From Ophioderma brevispina (taxonomy: Eukaryota > Echinodermata > Ophiuroidea > Amphilepidida > Ophiodermatidae), in assembly GCA_023653785.1 (NCBI GenBank), contig JAMKCH010035800.1:1-64000 (forward strand): a stretch of 64,000 nt of DNA. The letters are read 5' to 3'. A program made the position numbers and the translations under genes. This document shows positions 38,001-44,607 of this stretch, piece after piece. The notes under the pieces were generated by a model. It was not told the origin of the DNA. It saw only the letters and a list, made by a program, of their open reading frames with translations, and ran no database searches. Each line of letters starts with the position of its first letter. Position 1 is the stretch's first letter.

Positions 38001-41000
38001 TGTCCCTGTAAAACGGGGGTGGCTGGATTTACCTCACCCTCGTGGCAATCGCCCTTACTCCCTCCTTCCACTTCACCCGATTCAATGCATCTTCAATCCA
38101 ACACTCTAGCTCTCCTCCACTTGCCTCTTCCATGTCTTCTTTCAGGGGTGTGAAATCTCCTCGTTTCTGAAATTATGTTAGTGCCAAAATTTTAGCTTTT
38201 TCTTTGATTTTCAGCCTGTTTTTGGCATTTTTACTCCTTTTTTCCTCTTTTTTCCCCTTCTCATTTTTTTTTGTCCATGGCCTCTCACACCCGTTTCTTT
38301 GGACGTCCCTTCCTTAAACTGCCCACCTCGAACTCCTTGAACTTTAAAAAAGCAGGGTGAGAAGATATCTTTAATTAATGTTCCATTGCCAAATTGGTGT
38401 TAGAGAAACTGCACTAGCTGGTTGACAAGTCAAGGTGATTTTCATATTTCAGTCTACCACAAACCTCTCCAGATGTTTCAATCAACTAGATATTCTAGGC
38501 CCTCCCTGTATTGCATACCACCATCAGGTTTCCATATGTGTCAGCTGCTGATGCTCAAGTATAGTCAACTTTTAATCTGAAATTCCAGACTGTATAATGC
38601 CAAGCAATTTTTTGTATGCTGTCATGATTTTTTGCCTTTCTTAAAGGCACTATCAGTGATCCACCCAAAAAAGATAGCTATACTGGTTGCAGACATGCAA
38701 AAAACTATTTTTTATCATTTTTTGCAATTTTCTGATAATGGCAAATCATTACGAGTGCCTTTAAATAACTTTGAACTTTTTCCTCCCCACCAAAGGATAA
38801 CATAGCAACCAAGGATATCCTTTTTTTCTGGAAGAGGCTTTAAGTGATGTGATTGGGGCTATTAAACATGTTAAAATACTTTCAGTGTACTGTGAAGGAC
38901 TCTTATATCCAGATCCTTTGTTAGCAGTTATGTGTTGGAGGTTATTACTGTGCAACAGATCTCTTGAGGTTATTTTAAGTTGAAGCTCTGTCCTGGAAAT
39001 TTGAGTGGCCAAAACACATAGCTTTTTATAAAAACAGTAAACAACAACAAAAAACAGCAAAACCGTATGTTGCAAAGTTGTTAAACTCATTCATAACCAT
39101 CGATCATTACGAATCTGTACATCAATTACTTTAAAACTGTTCAAAATGCACTTCTCTTTCTAAATAATAAACCAATCTATGAGGTTTACCAAGAGAAATC
39201 AGTAGCTTCCCACAATGCATACATGCACTTCCAATGGAGGTTTTTGTATAGGTACTGATGTGAATCGTTAGAGATGAAACATGGCTAAATTAACAGTACT
39301 GGTCACGGACTTGCATTTTAAGTATGCTTCATCTCTAACGATTCACATGACTACCTGTACAAAAATCTCCATTGGAAGCAATGCATTGTGGGAAGCTACT
39401 GATATCTTCTCTTAGGTTTACCAACCATTCCTAATGACAAGAACATGCAATGCGCAAATACAGGGTTGTGCACAAATAAATGTTCATTGCCACAGCTATA
39501 TATATGACATAGAGCGGTTACTGATGTGTGTATATTGTACATCATTATTATGAAATTAGGGTGACCTCCACATTGTCTGAACAGTTGGTGTGAGTGGGTT
39601 ACACTAATAGTTTAGTTGTCAGAGACTTTATGGTCATTATGGTCTTGTATATAATCAATCCTTTACATTGCCATTTACAGCTGCTGTTGTAGCAGGAGCA
39701 GGTGCTTTGGAGGTAGCTATATATGATGCCTTGATGAAGTTCAAGGGGACTGTTAAGGGACGTGCTCGTTTAGGTGTGCAGGCCTATGCTGATGCTTTGC
39801 TGGTAATACCCAAGGTGCTGGCTCAGAATGCAGGGTTGGATCCCCAAGAGACAATAGTGAAATTGCAAGAGGAGTATGCTGAATCCCAGCAGCCTGTAGG
39901 AGTGGATATATCAACAGGTAGGTTGACAGGAATATGTTGGGGATTCATTGGGCTCATGTCCTGCCTGCCTTCAAGTGATGATTCAGAATTCCCCTTTCTG
40001 GTCGCGCGGAAGCGCAAGCTATATATTTTTTACTTCTGAAATGTCAATGGTGAAATTTTGGATTTGAAAGAAAGCCTGAAAATATTAAATAAAGACTGAC
40101 TTCAATTAAGTTGTATTGATCTCAGTAGCAAAGGGAATATTAAAAGTATGACAACCTGTAATAAAAAAAAATATGAAATTTGAGTTCTGTCTTCAAAAAA
40201 GTGGTTTTGTTTTCTGGGTAGAGGCTGACATTACACATCCATAATTTTGAAAATGCAATCATTTACCTACCCTATTCACAAGCTCAATAAAATTATATCA
40301 GCCCTAATTGATAGCATGGGCAACAAATATGTGATGGGATCTGGGAAAACCCGCCACATGTCGCACAGGACAGTTTTGAAAAAATAAAGAAAATAGCTTA
40401 AAATCTGTTATATTGTACTTTATTTTTTGTCAGATTGTATGAGGCGTAACTTTTGATGTGTGTATCAAAGAAGAAAGAAGTAAAAAGTTATGGAAACTTA
40501 ATATTTCAAACTCTGCAGTGATAGTAAAAACTCAAAATATAAATTTCCCACCATGTGGCGGGTTTTCCCAGATCGCATCACATATTATTCCTTAATGCAT
40601 TAGTCAAATATGATTTAAGCCCTGTGGTCAGTTAGTCACACTTGCCTATTTTGTTGGGTGGCATTTTCTACTTGGGTATTCTTAAACATCTTTTGTATTT
40701 ATTTCATGCTGTCAAATAAGAAGTAGTCTGTTGATAAACCTGTCTTCATTCAGATGTGTATCCTAACATACTTCATTTATGAATTCATAATCTGTGTCAC
40801 CTACAATAATTACAGGAACCATATATAAAATAAGGCTTTCTTAGGCCCTTATGGTACAAATTTATAATGACAATTTGTTCTTGTGCAAACCCTTAGGTGA
40901 AGCTCTGGTGGCAGCTGATGCAGGCATCTGGGATAACTACTGTGTAAAGAAGCAGATCCTACATTCCTGGTAAGTATTGTCATATGAGTGCAAGAAGGTC

Positions 41001-44000
41001 ATAAGTGCAATAGCTGCCATGTAATACATTTGTGTGCTGCCATGTATTAGGATGATTCTCATTTCTTTCCTTGAGTCAATGACTCTTAAATGGTTCTTCA
41101 AGTGACTGTGTCACCTGAAGAACCATTTTAAGAGCCACTGACCAAAGACTGGCATAATACTATAGTATGTTTGATAGGAACTTCTGGGAATGGCAGCCAT
41201 TGCACGTACGACCTTCTTGCAATCACACACTCTTATATTGTCAAGAGTAACCGACTGCAAAGTTGGCAGCATTTCATTATTGCAATAAAGGTTTAGCAAA
41301 ACCTAGATCTAGTTCTGGATGGTTTTTAAAATGGAAACATCATTGATTGAAAACATTTGCAAAGCTAACAGAAATGACACAACAGTTATTAAAAGGTCAC
41401 CAAGAATTTTTGTTAACAAACTGATTATGCCAAGTTTGAAGATTTGTTATAGAATGAGACTTTGTGCAGTGTGTCAATTGCAGTGGCACCAAACTTCCAT
41501 TTCTGGGGTGGCAAATTGGGGGAGTGAAATTCTGGGTGGGGGACTTCCAAATTTTGGCCCAAAACTGCTGATATTTGCCTAAATTTGGTGGTTTTTGGCC
41601 CAAAATCACTGATTTTTGCCAAAAATCTAATTTTTCTTCTGGCCAGGGAGGGGGGAAATGAGAGGGAAAGTGCCCCCTCCTCTTCCCACTAGCACTGCCA
41701 CTGGTCAATTGTTACCATGGAGTTGTGATGTGAAGTGCAATGTACTTGTATTTTAATTAACTCTGCTCTCTGTAATAAGTAAAAATTGTAAATCAGTGTT
41801 GATTGTTTGCAAGACTTGATTAGTACAAAGAACAGTAATGATCTCTATGTTAATATCTCATTATTTCCTTAACTCATTTAAAATAATAACATCCAGTTTA
41901 GAAAGTATAGTGGAAGGATTAGTATGAAAGTTATCCACAGGTACTTAGTTCAGTTCATGGTCTAGACAGTGCTATTTTTGTTGATGAGGTCTAAAGTTAT
42001 GTGCCAAGGTCAAAGGTCATGGGAGGTCAAGTTGTAAGATAGCCTGGGCGGCCCACAGCTTATATTCTTTGAATATAGGGAGTGCGAAAGCCAAGAACCG
42101 CAAAATTTTAGTGTATGTGTGCATTTGTAATCGCTTTCAGCGGGGGATTAAATTAAGAGACCCTCCTGGGATGTCCTGGAAAACAAGATTCCATACTTTT
42201 TTAAAAAAAATAATAGGTGCAATGGGTTTGAAAGTGTAATGGGTTGCAAATTACCTTTATATCTATTTAAATGCACGTAAAGTGTGTCTCCTATAAATAA
42301 TTTACTTCCCTGATTGATAGGTTAAATATTATACAAATGTGCATATGTAGTTTATAAACAAAATGCCCATGGTTACGTGATAAAAAAATCATAAATTTTT
42401 CTGTGTTTGCATGTGCTCAGAAATGGTCCTTACTATGTGTGTGTGTTTGGGAGGTTTGAGTGGGTGGTGGTGTGTATGTGAGTGAGTACCTGTGTGTATG
42501 TATGTGCGTGTGTGTGTGTTGAGAGGGGCTGTAGCTTAAGGTTTTCAAGATGTTTTAATTTGATATGTTGTTGGCTTGATTAGTGAGAAACTTGGAGACA
42601 ATTATTGTTGGGGTAACAAAGCCAATGCGGACCACATCACAGATCAAAGGTCACATGTTAAAGGTTAAGTGAGGTCAAACCTTAAGGTGCGTTAAGTTTT
42701 TGGTTGAATTGTTCTCCAAATAGGCATAAAAATTTAATACAACGATTGTTGGGTAACTAAGATTAATACAACGCTTGTTGGGTAACTAAGATTATGCGAG
42801 TTTGCAATTCAGAAGATATTAATGTAATTTGCCTTTAGTTTTGGTTGATTTTTTTTGGCACAGAATACACCTTTTTGCTGACTTTCATTATACTGGATCT
42901 CTATCAACTATGATTAGGGGTGGGCAAGTTACAACTTTTTTTTAAGTCTGGTGGATTTTATGGCCATTTTGGCTCCTGAAAAAGAATCTGGCAAGCTTTT
43001 TCTATGGATTTTAAGTTTTGTACATAAAGTCAATGGGATTTTGAGGTTAAATTAGTTATTTGCCAATATTTGCCACATACAAACTAATGACAACTATGTA
43101 ACATGCACATGTGCTAGGTATATTGCCTCCCTTTATAAAACCATAGGTTTCCAAAATAACCAAGTTCATAGTCATGATTGTCTAAAATAAAGAAAAAATG
43201 TTTTTACCTTGCAGAGGGCGTGTAGTCACTCATTAGCACAGCTACAACTTTCACCTACTGGTTTAAATTATTTATAGAAACAGGAATACACCTCTTTACA
43301 CAGAATGGGTTGCCTGCTACTGTATATGTTAATAATAGTACCACACAATGCACATGCTGGTATGAAACACCCCAGTACCATTCACAGGTATTAGCAAGTT
43401 ATGTAACTGGTTGCAAAGGCTTGACCTTACAACAATAGACTCCTTCAATTTTCACTCACTCACAAACTAGTGGTCTTGTTTTGGTTGTTCTGTGTATTGC
43501 CTTGCCTCAATTGAAGAGAATTTTGGAAAAATACATATTTTCTGCCATTGAGAATAAATTTGCTATTTTTCTTTGACGGTTATTTGCCTAAACCTATAAA
43601 GCACCTATTGGTGAGTTTCTAGCAAAATCCAGGATGAAGATCATGTTTGTTTTTGTTTTTCCAAAAGTAGCAGGAATGTCTATAGACTTCATGTACAAAA
43701 CTTAAACTCCACAGAACCAACCTAAAAAATTATCTTGTATGAAAAAGCTTGCCTGATACATTTTCAGGAGCCAAAATGGCCGTAGAATATGCTCGTTTTA
43801 CAAAAGATTTGTAAAAAAAGTTCATACTTGCCCACCCCTACTATGATCTCTAATGTTTGCCTGTTGGAAATATGAGTAGCTTATGTCTTTTTCTATTGAA
43901 AGTATCCTGTAAGCAGCACTACCTGTGCTGTGAGATGGTTGATTTTCATGGTACTTGGTAAAAGGGAGGTAGTATAACCAGTCACTATAGAGAGTGCCTG

Positions 44001-44607
44001 TGTTTCAGATAAGGCAAAAAAGCAAGTTTGTCTCAGAAGAAAAGTGAAAAATGCAAATGCACTTTTTTTAGAAAAATGCTAATGCGAAATGCAGGATTTA
44101 AAAAAAATGTAATGCATTTTTGACCCACTTTCATTTTTTTTCTGAAATTTAAAAAAAATCTTTCAAGTGAGCAAAAAACTTTAAAAAATAATGCGCTGAA
44201 AGACCAATTTTAAACAAAATGTGCAGTCTTTGGAGACAATTTTTTTTTGGCCTAAGCACCCATGTTTGACAGTTAAAACAAACTCGCCCAGACAAATGGA
44301 ATGTAGTCGAGGTGCAAAAAGGGTCAATACATAATTCACAATTTCAAATGAACGCTTCACATGACCAAAAGTGTGACGAACAGCTGCATCCTAACACGCG
44401 TCATGTTAATCGCGCGTCTGTGCAGCAATGGCGGGTTCAGCACAGATTAACAATGTGCGTTCATGTAGTAAAGGAATAGGGAAGTTGTTGAAGTGCTAAT
44501 AACCCCTTTTTATTGTTTTTTCCTTTGACAGCACGGTGATTGCCAGTAATCTGTTACTAGTGGATGAAATCATGAGGGCTGGTTTATCATCACTCAAGGG
44601 ATCTTAA
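20009..44607 (+). CDS. CCT6: CCT6 (TCP-1 zeta) chaperonin subunit, gene lacking its 5' exon(s)
   Basis: Encodes the zeta subunit of the cytosolic group II chaperonin CCT/TRiC, an ATP-driven double ring of eight different subunits that folds actin, tubulin and other proteins. Eleven exons were located: 20009-20072, 20728-20862, 21232-21405, 26329-26538, 27429-27580, 28634-28716, 29985-30081, 36027-36174, 39681-39917, 40897-40969 and 44532-44607. They give about 485 residues; the family is near 530, so about 46 N-terminal residues are missing. Visible landmarks are the nucleotide-binding GDGTT motif in the second located exon, HDGL (its Asp sits where group II chaperonins have the catalytic Asp), IKGPNKHT, the GAGALEV segment, and the C-terminus [16 protein letters not shown] followed by TAA. 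Exon phases match across every junction, so it looks like a real gene and not a processed copy. Two exons carry small indels, probably sequence errors. Vertebrates have CCT6A and CCT6B; this single invertebrate-type copy is named without a suffix. Confidence 0.95.
20728..20862 (+). CDS. CCT6: CCT6 exon with the GDGTT ATP-binding motif
   Basis: Forty-five codons in phase 0, acceptor TTTACAG, donor GTAAGT. It reads [12 protein letters not shown], then [20 protein letters not shown] and [14 protein letters not shown] is the phosphate/Mg-binding motif of all chaperonins and is intact. The reading frame stays open 60 bases upstream of the acceptor, so a naive ORF starts too early. Confidence 0.97.
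21232..21405 (+). CDS. CCT6: CCT6 exon ([15 protein letters not shown]...)
   Basis: Fifty-eight codons in phase 0 with acceptor GACAG and donor GTTGGT. It reads [20 protein letters not shown] through [19 protein letters not shown], matching the equatorial-to-intermediate stretch of CCT6. The open frame runs on into the intron to 21753; that extension is not family-like and is excluded. Confidence 0.96.
21791..23846. mobile_element. 2.06-kb DNA transposon with TA target site, inside a CCT6 intron
   Basis: The left end is CCGTATTCGACCTATTTAGC then GCCCC. The right end is its complement (GGGCGCTAAATAGGTCGAAT then ACGG). TA lies on both sides, fitting a TA duplication. The inverted match is about 24 bases with at most one difference. 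The interior has only short frames (for example 22108-22317 on +, basic and Gln/Lys-rich) with no transposase motif that I recognise, so the element is probably non-autonomous. Confidence 0.78.
24430..25290. repeat. Cluster of AACCCACCCTTTT motifs
   Basis: AACCCACCCTTTT or close variants (AACCCACGCTTTTT) recur at about 24440, 24460, 24500, 25055, 25110 and 25280, all on the same strand within a CCT6 intron. Spacing is irregular, so it is not a simple tandem array. Its nature is unknown. Confidence 0.45.
26329..26538 (+). CDS. CCT6: CCT6 exon, frame broken by small indels
   Basis: After the acceptor TTGCAG the sequence reads VVD in frame. It then shifts repeatedly, but gives in order [44 protein letters not shown] and EYDK, ending AAAAG before a GTATCA donor. 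This is exactly the CCT6 segment expected between the exons at 21232 and 27429. It is 210 bases long; the family-sized exon would be about 215, so several single-base losses and gains are present. The end phase (two bases of a split codon) fits the next exon. Either the consensus is poor here or the exon is decaying. Confidence 0.85.
26850..27105 (-). repeat. tRNA-derived SINE
   Basis: On the minus strand a tRNA-like head contains TGGTCCAGAGTGGAGAAGCG (A-box region) and TTAGTGAGTTCGAGCCCCG (B box). It is followed by a non-tRNA body with CTGGGCACGACATTTTATC and CACAGGTGTGAATGGGGAGC, ending in AAATCGCTTAGACTT. Such a body with a terminal aagcgct-like end is common in SINEs of invertebrate deuterostomes. 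It sits between two CCT6 exons. Confidence 0.7.
27429..27580 (+). CDS. CCT6: CCT6 exon, frame broken by small indels
   Basis: Acceptor TTGACAG. Allowing small gaps it reads EVNAGFFY, SAAERD, LVRAER, FTDEKV, VIELKHK, VCDG and KGFVVINQK, the apical/intermediate segment just before GIDPLSLD in CCT6. It is 152 bases long against about 160 expected, so bases are net missing. The end is CAATCAAAAG followed by TAAGAT; one G of an AAAAG/GTAAGA donor appears lost. The clean exon at 28634 continues in phase 0. Confidence 0.83.
27996..28541. mobile_element. Miniature element, TTAA flanks, AGCAATAACAGCAC ends
   Basis: TTAA then AGCAATAACAGCACATCTTT... GAAGAGTGCCCCCAATTTTC. The right end is the complement GAAAATTGAGGGCGCTCTTC ... 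GTGCTATTATTGCT then TTAA. The terminal repeats are about 45 bases with some mismatches. It is non-coding and lies upstream of the CCT6 exon at 28634. Confidence 0.8.
28634..28716 (+). CDS. CCT6: CCT6 exon ([15 protein letters not shown]...)
   Basis: Acceptor TTTTCAG and donor GTACAA. It encodes [20 protein letters not shown] then AKRRNME and two bases of a split Arg codon. The frame stays open into the intron, where a short TCTCAGTCTGTGTG-like tandem repeat (about 28790-28865) follows; that part is not coding. Confidence 0.96.
29450..29735 (+). repeat. Dispersed repeat with AGGTCA half-sites and GGTGATCGCGAAACC units
   Basis: It contains CAAAGGTCATCAGGGGTCAT, CAAGGTCAAAGGAGGTCA and then two units ending GATCGCGAAACCCGGGG. 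The ending matches positions 75-135 of the window. Related AGGTCA-rich stretches at about 41990-42060 and 42590-42700 also lie in CCT6 introns. Confidence 0.6.
29985..30081 (+). CDS. CCT6: CCT6 exon ([15 protein letters not shown]...)
   Basis: Acceptor TTTCAG and donor GTAAGC. The first base completes the Arg codon of the previous exon. It then reads [20 protein letters not shown] and [12 protein letters not shown], close to vertebrate CCT6. It lies about 70 bases upstream of the inverted-repeat arm that starts near 30150. Confidence 0.96.
30150..35790. mobile_element. Composite insertion: inverted-repeat arms around a GC-rich block
   Basis: A left arm at about 30150-30332 is repeated in reverse complement at about 35608-35782. 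The two share CCCCTAAAGAGAAATGGAAC, GTCCCTACCAGTGACCCCAG and ACCCTGTCGGCCATTACTCT nearly base for base. A further inverted copy of only the outer ~57 bases lies at 35438-35495. The insertion interrupts the CCT6 intron between the exons at 29985 and 36027. The class is unknown; long inverted ends around a large core occur in DIRS-type retroelements and in some large DNA transposons, but no RT, tyrosine recombinase or transposase domain could be read. Confidence 0.65.
30800..35210 (+). other. GC-rich, hairpin-dense core of the composite insertion
   Basis: Composition changes abruptly to GC-rich compared with the AT-rich flanks. Open frames up to 314 codons (31777-32721, +) exist on both strands, but they overlap in several frames, are rich in Gly, Ser, Arg and Pro and show no motif. 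They look like by-products of high GC. Perfect short hairpins recur: CGGGCTCCCG/CGGGAGCCCG (34895-34918), CTCGAGCATC/GATGCTCGAG (34051-34073), GGCATCCCC/GGGGATGCC (32621-32640) and AAGGCC/GGCCTT (near 33232). Function unknown. Confidence 0.55.
35498..35809. mobile_element. Palindromic element at the right edge of the GC-rich insertion
   Basis: The left end TCAAAAATCACGTTATGTTT and following ~45 bases (to TTCCAATGTTGACT) are repeated in reverse at the right end (AGTCAACATTGGAAAGGAAA ... ACATAACGTGTTTTTGA). It overlaps the right arm of the larger inverted repeat, so one of the two inserted into or was built from the other. Confidence 0.6.
35810..36000 (+). repeat. Intronic copy 1 of a sequence also found before the last CCT6 exon
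   Basis: It contains AAGTGTGATGAACAGCTG and later GTAAAGGAATATAGGACTTC, TTGAATGCTAA, ending about 35 bases before the acceptor of the exon at 36027. The stretch at 44355-44500 has the same two anchors in the same order and spacing and ends about 30 bases before the acceptor at 44532. Confidence 0.55.
36027..36174 (+). CDS. CCT6: CCT6 exon with HDGL and KGPNKHT motifs
   Basis: Acceptor TTGCAG and donor GTGAGT. It reads [49 protein letters not shown] plus one base. The Asp of HDGL aligns with the catalytic Asp of group II chaperonins. With the next exon the split codon becomes GCT (Ala), where CCT6 proteins usually have Gly. Confidence 0.96.
36837..37190. mobile_element. Miniature element with 29-bp perfect terminal inverted repeats
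   Basis: The left end reads ATGAAAGTCAATGTTATGTT then TCCCGTAAC. The right end is its exact complement (GTTACGGGA ... TTGACTTTCAT). The 350-base interior is non-coding. No clear target duplication. It lies in the CCT6 intron after the exon at 36027. Confidence 0.75.
37195..37437 (+). repeat. LINE-like 3' tail
   Basis: It contains GTCAGGAAGGGCATCCGGTC and CTCTAATAAATCCTGACACG, wording typical of the non-coding tails of some non-LTR elements, and ends GGGGACAAAACCGGATTTAA AACTTTGG. The same final ~28 bases occur in reverse at about 37984. Confidence 0.55.
37973..38160 (-). pseudogene. 3' end of a non-LTR retrotransposon (C-terminal ORF2 remnant)
   Basis: On the minus strand it reads [35 protein letters not shown], stop, then a tail containing CCCGTTTTACAGGGACAAAA CC. 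DALNR-x-KW-x-x-GVRAI is the usual C-terminal wording of LINE ORF2 proteins. It is in tail-to-tail orientation with the element at 37195, and the two share their last ~28 bases. Confidence 0.6.
38641..38764. mobile_element. 124-bp miniature element, TTAA flanks, AGGCACTATCAGTG ends
   Basis: TTAA then AGGCACTATCAGTGAT; right end ATCATTACGAGTGCCT then TTAA. The terminal sequence differs by one base from AGACACTATCAGTG of the element at 12934, so the two appear to be mobilised by the same machinery. It is non-coding and intronic. Confidence 0.78.
39180..39425. mobile_element. Fold-back element in a CCT6 intron
   Basis: The sequence from GAGGTTTACCAAGAGAAATC through GTGAATCGTTAGAGATGAA is repeated in reverse from TTCATCTCTAACGATTCACA to CTCTTAGGTTTACC. 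The arms are about 95 bases with a few differences and the loop is about 50 bases, so single-stranded DNA or RNA could form a long hairpin. Confidence 0.8.
39681..39917 (+). CDS. CCT6: CCT6 exon ([17 protein letters not shown]...)
   Basis: Acceptor TTTACAG and donor GTAGGT. It encodes [60 protein letters not shown] and [16 protein letters not shown], the C-terminal equatorial domain. GAGA is the nucleotide-pocket glycine-rich motif. The final base is the first base of a Gly codon completed by the exon at 40897. Confidence 0.97.
40327..40585. mobile_element. Miniature element with GTGATGGGATCTGGGAAAAC ends
   Basis: The left end ATATGTGATGGGATCTGGGA AAACCCGCCACATG is matched by the complement at the right end with a single mismatch (GATGGGATC against GATGCGATC). 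The interior of about 190 AT-rich bases is non-coding. It lies in the intron between the exons at 39681 and 40897. Confidence 0.8.
40897..40969 (+). CDS. CCT6: CCT6 exon ([18 protein letters not shown]...)
   Basis: Acceptor CCCTTAG and donor GTAAGT. It reads [20 protein letters not shown] and ILHS, plus two bases of a Cys codon. W-D-N-Y/x-VKK is a strongly conserved C-terminal chaperonin signature. A fold-back element begins only about 20 bases after the donor. Confidence 0.96.
40990..41222. mobile_element. Fold-back element next to a CCT6 donor site
   Basis: The outer arms GCAAGAAGGTCATAAGTGCA ... GCTGCCAT and ATGGCAGCCATTGCACGTAC ... CCTTCTTGC pair with each other. The central part also pairs (TCTTAAATGGTTCTTCA with TGAAGAACCATTTTAAGA). 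It begins about 20 bases after the donor of the 40897 exon. Confidence 0.75.
42915..43840. mobile_element. hAT-like non-autonomous DNA transposon
   Basis: The ends are TAGGGGTGGGCAAGT and the complement ACTTGCCCACCCCTA, which resemble hAT termini. The adjacent ~150-190 bases are also inverted repeats (GGAGCCAAAATGGCC / GGCCATTTTGGCTCC and so on). CTATGAT flanks both sides, fitting a 7-8 bp duplication as hAT elements make. No transposase frame is present. Intronic in CCT6. Confidence 0.78.
44355..44505 (+). repeat. Intronic copy 2 of the sequence found before the 36027 exon
   Basis: It has AAGTGTGACGAACAGCTG, then GTAAAGGAATAGGGAAGTTG, TTGAAGTGCTAA, closely following copy 1 at 35810-36000. 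It ends about 30 bases before the acceptor of the terminal exon. Confidence 0.55.
44532..44607 (+). CDS. CCT6: CCT6 terminal exon and stop
   Basis: Acceptor TTTGACAG. It completes Cys and reads [27 protein letters not shown]. The length and ending match CCT6 proteins, which stop shortly after the conserved DEIMRAG motif. This exon sets the 3' boundary of the coding region. Confidence 0.96.

Noticed and set aside
20009..44607. CCT6 as a pseudogene because of two frame-broken exons
   Set aside because: All other exons, splice sites and phases are intact and key motifs are conserved. Indels restricted to one ~1.3-kb patch fit sequence error better than gene decay.
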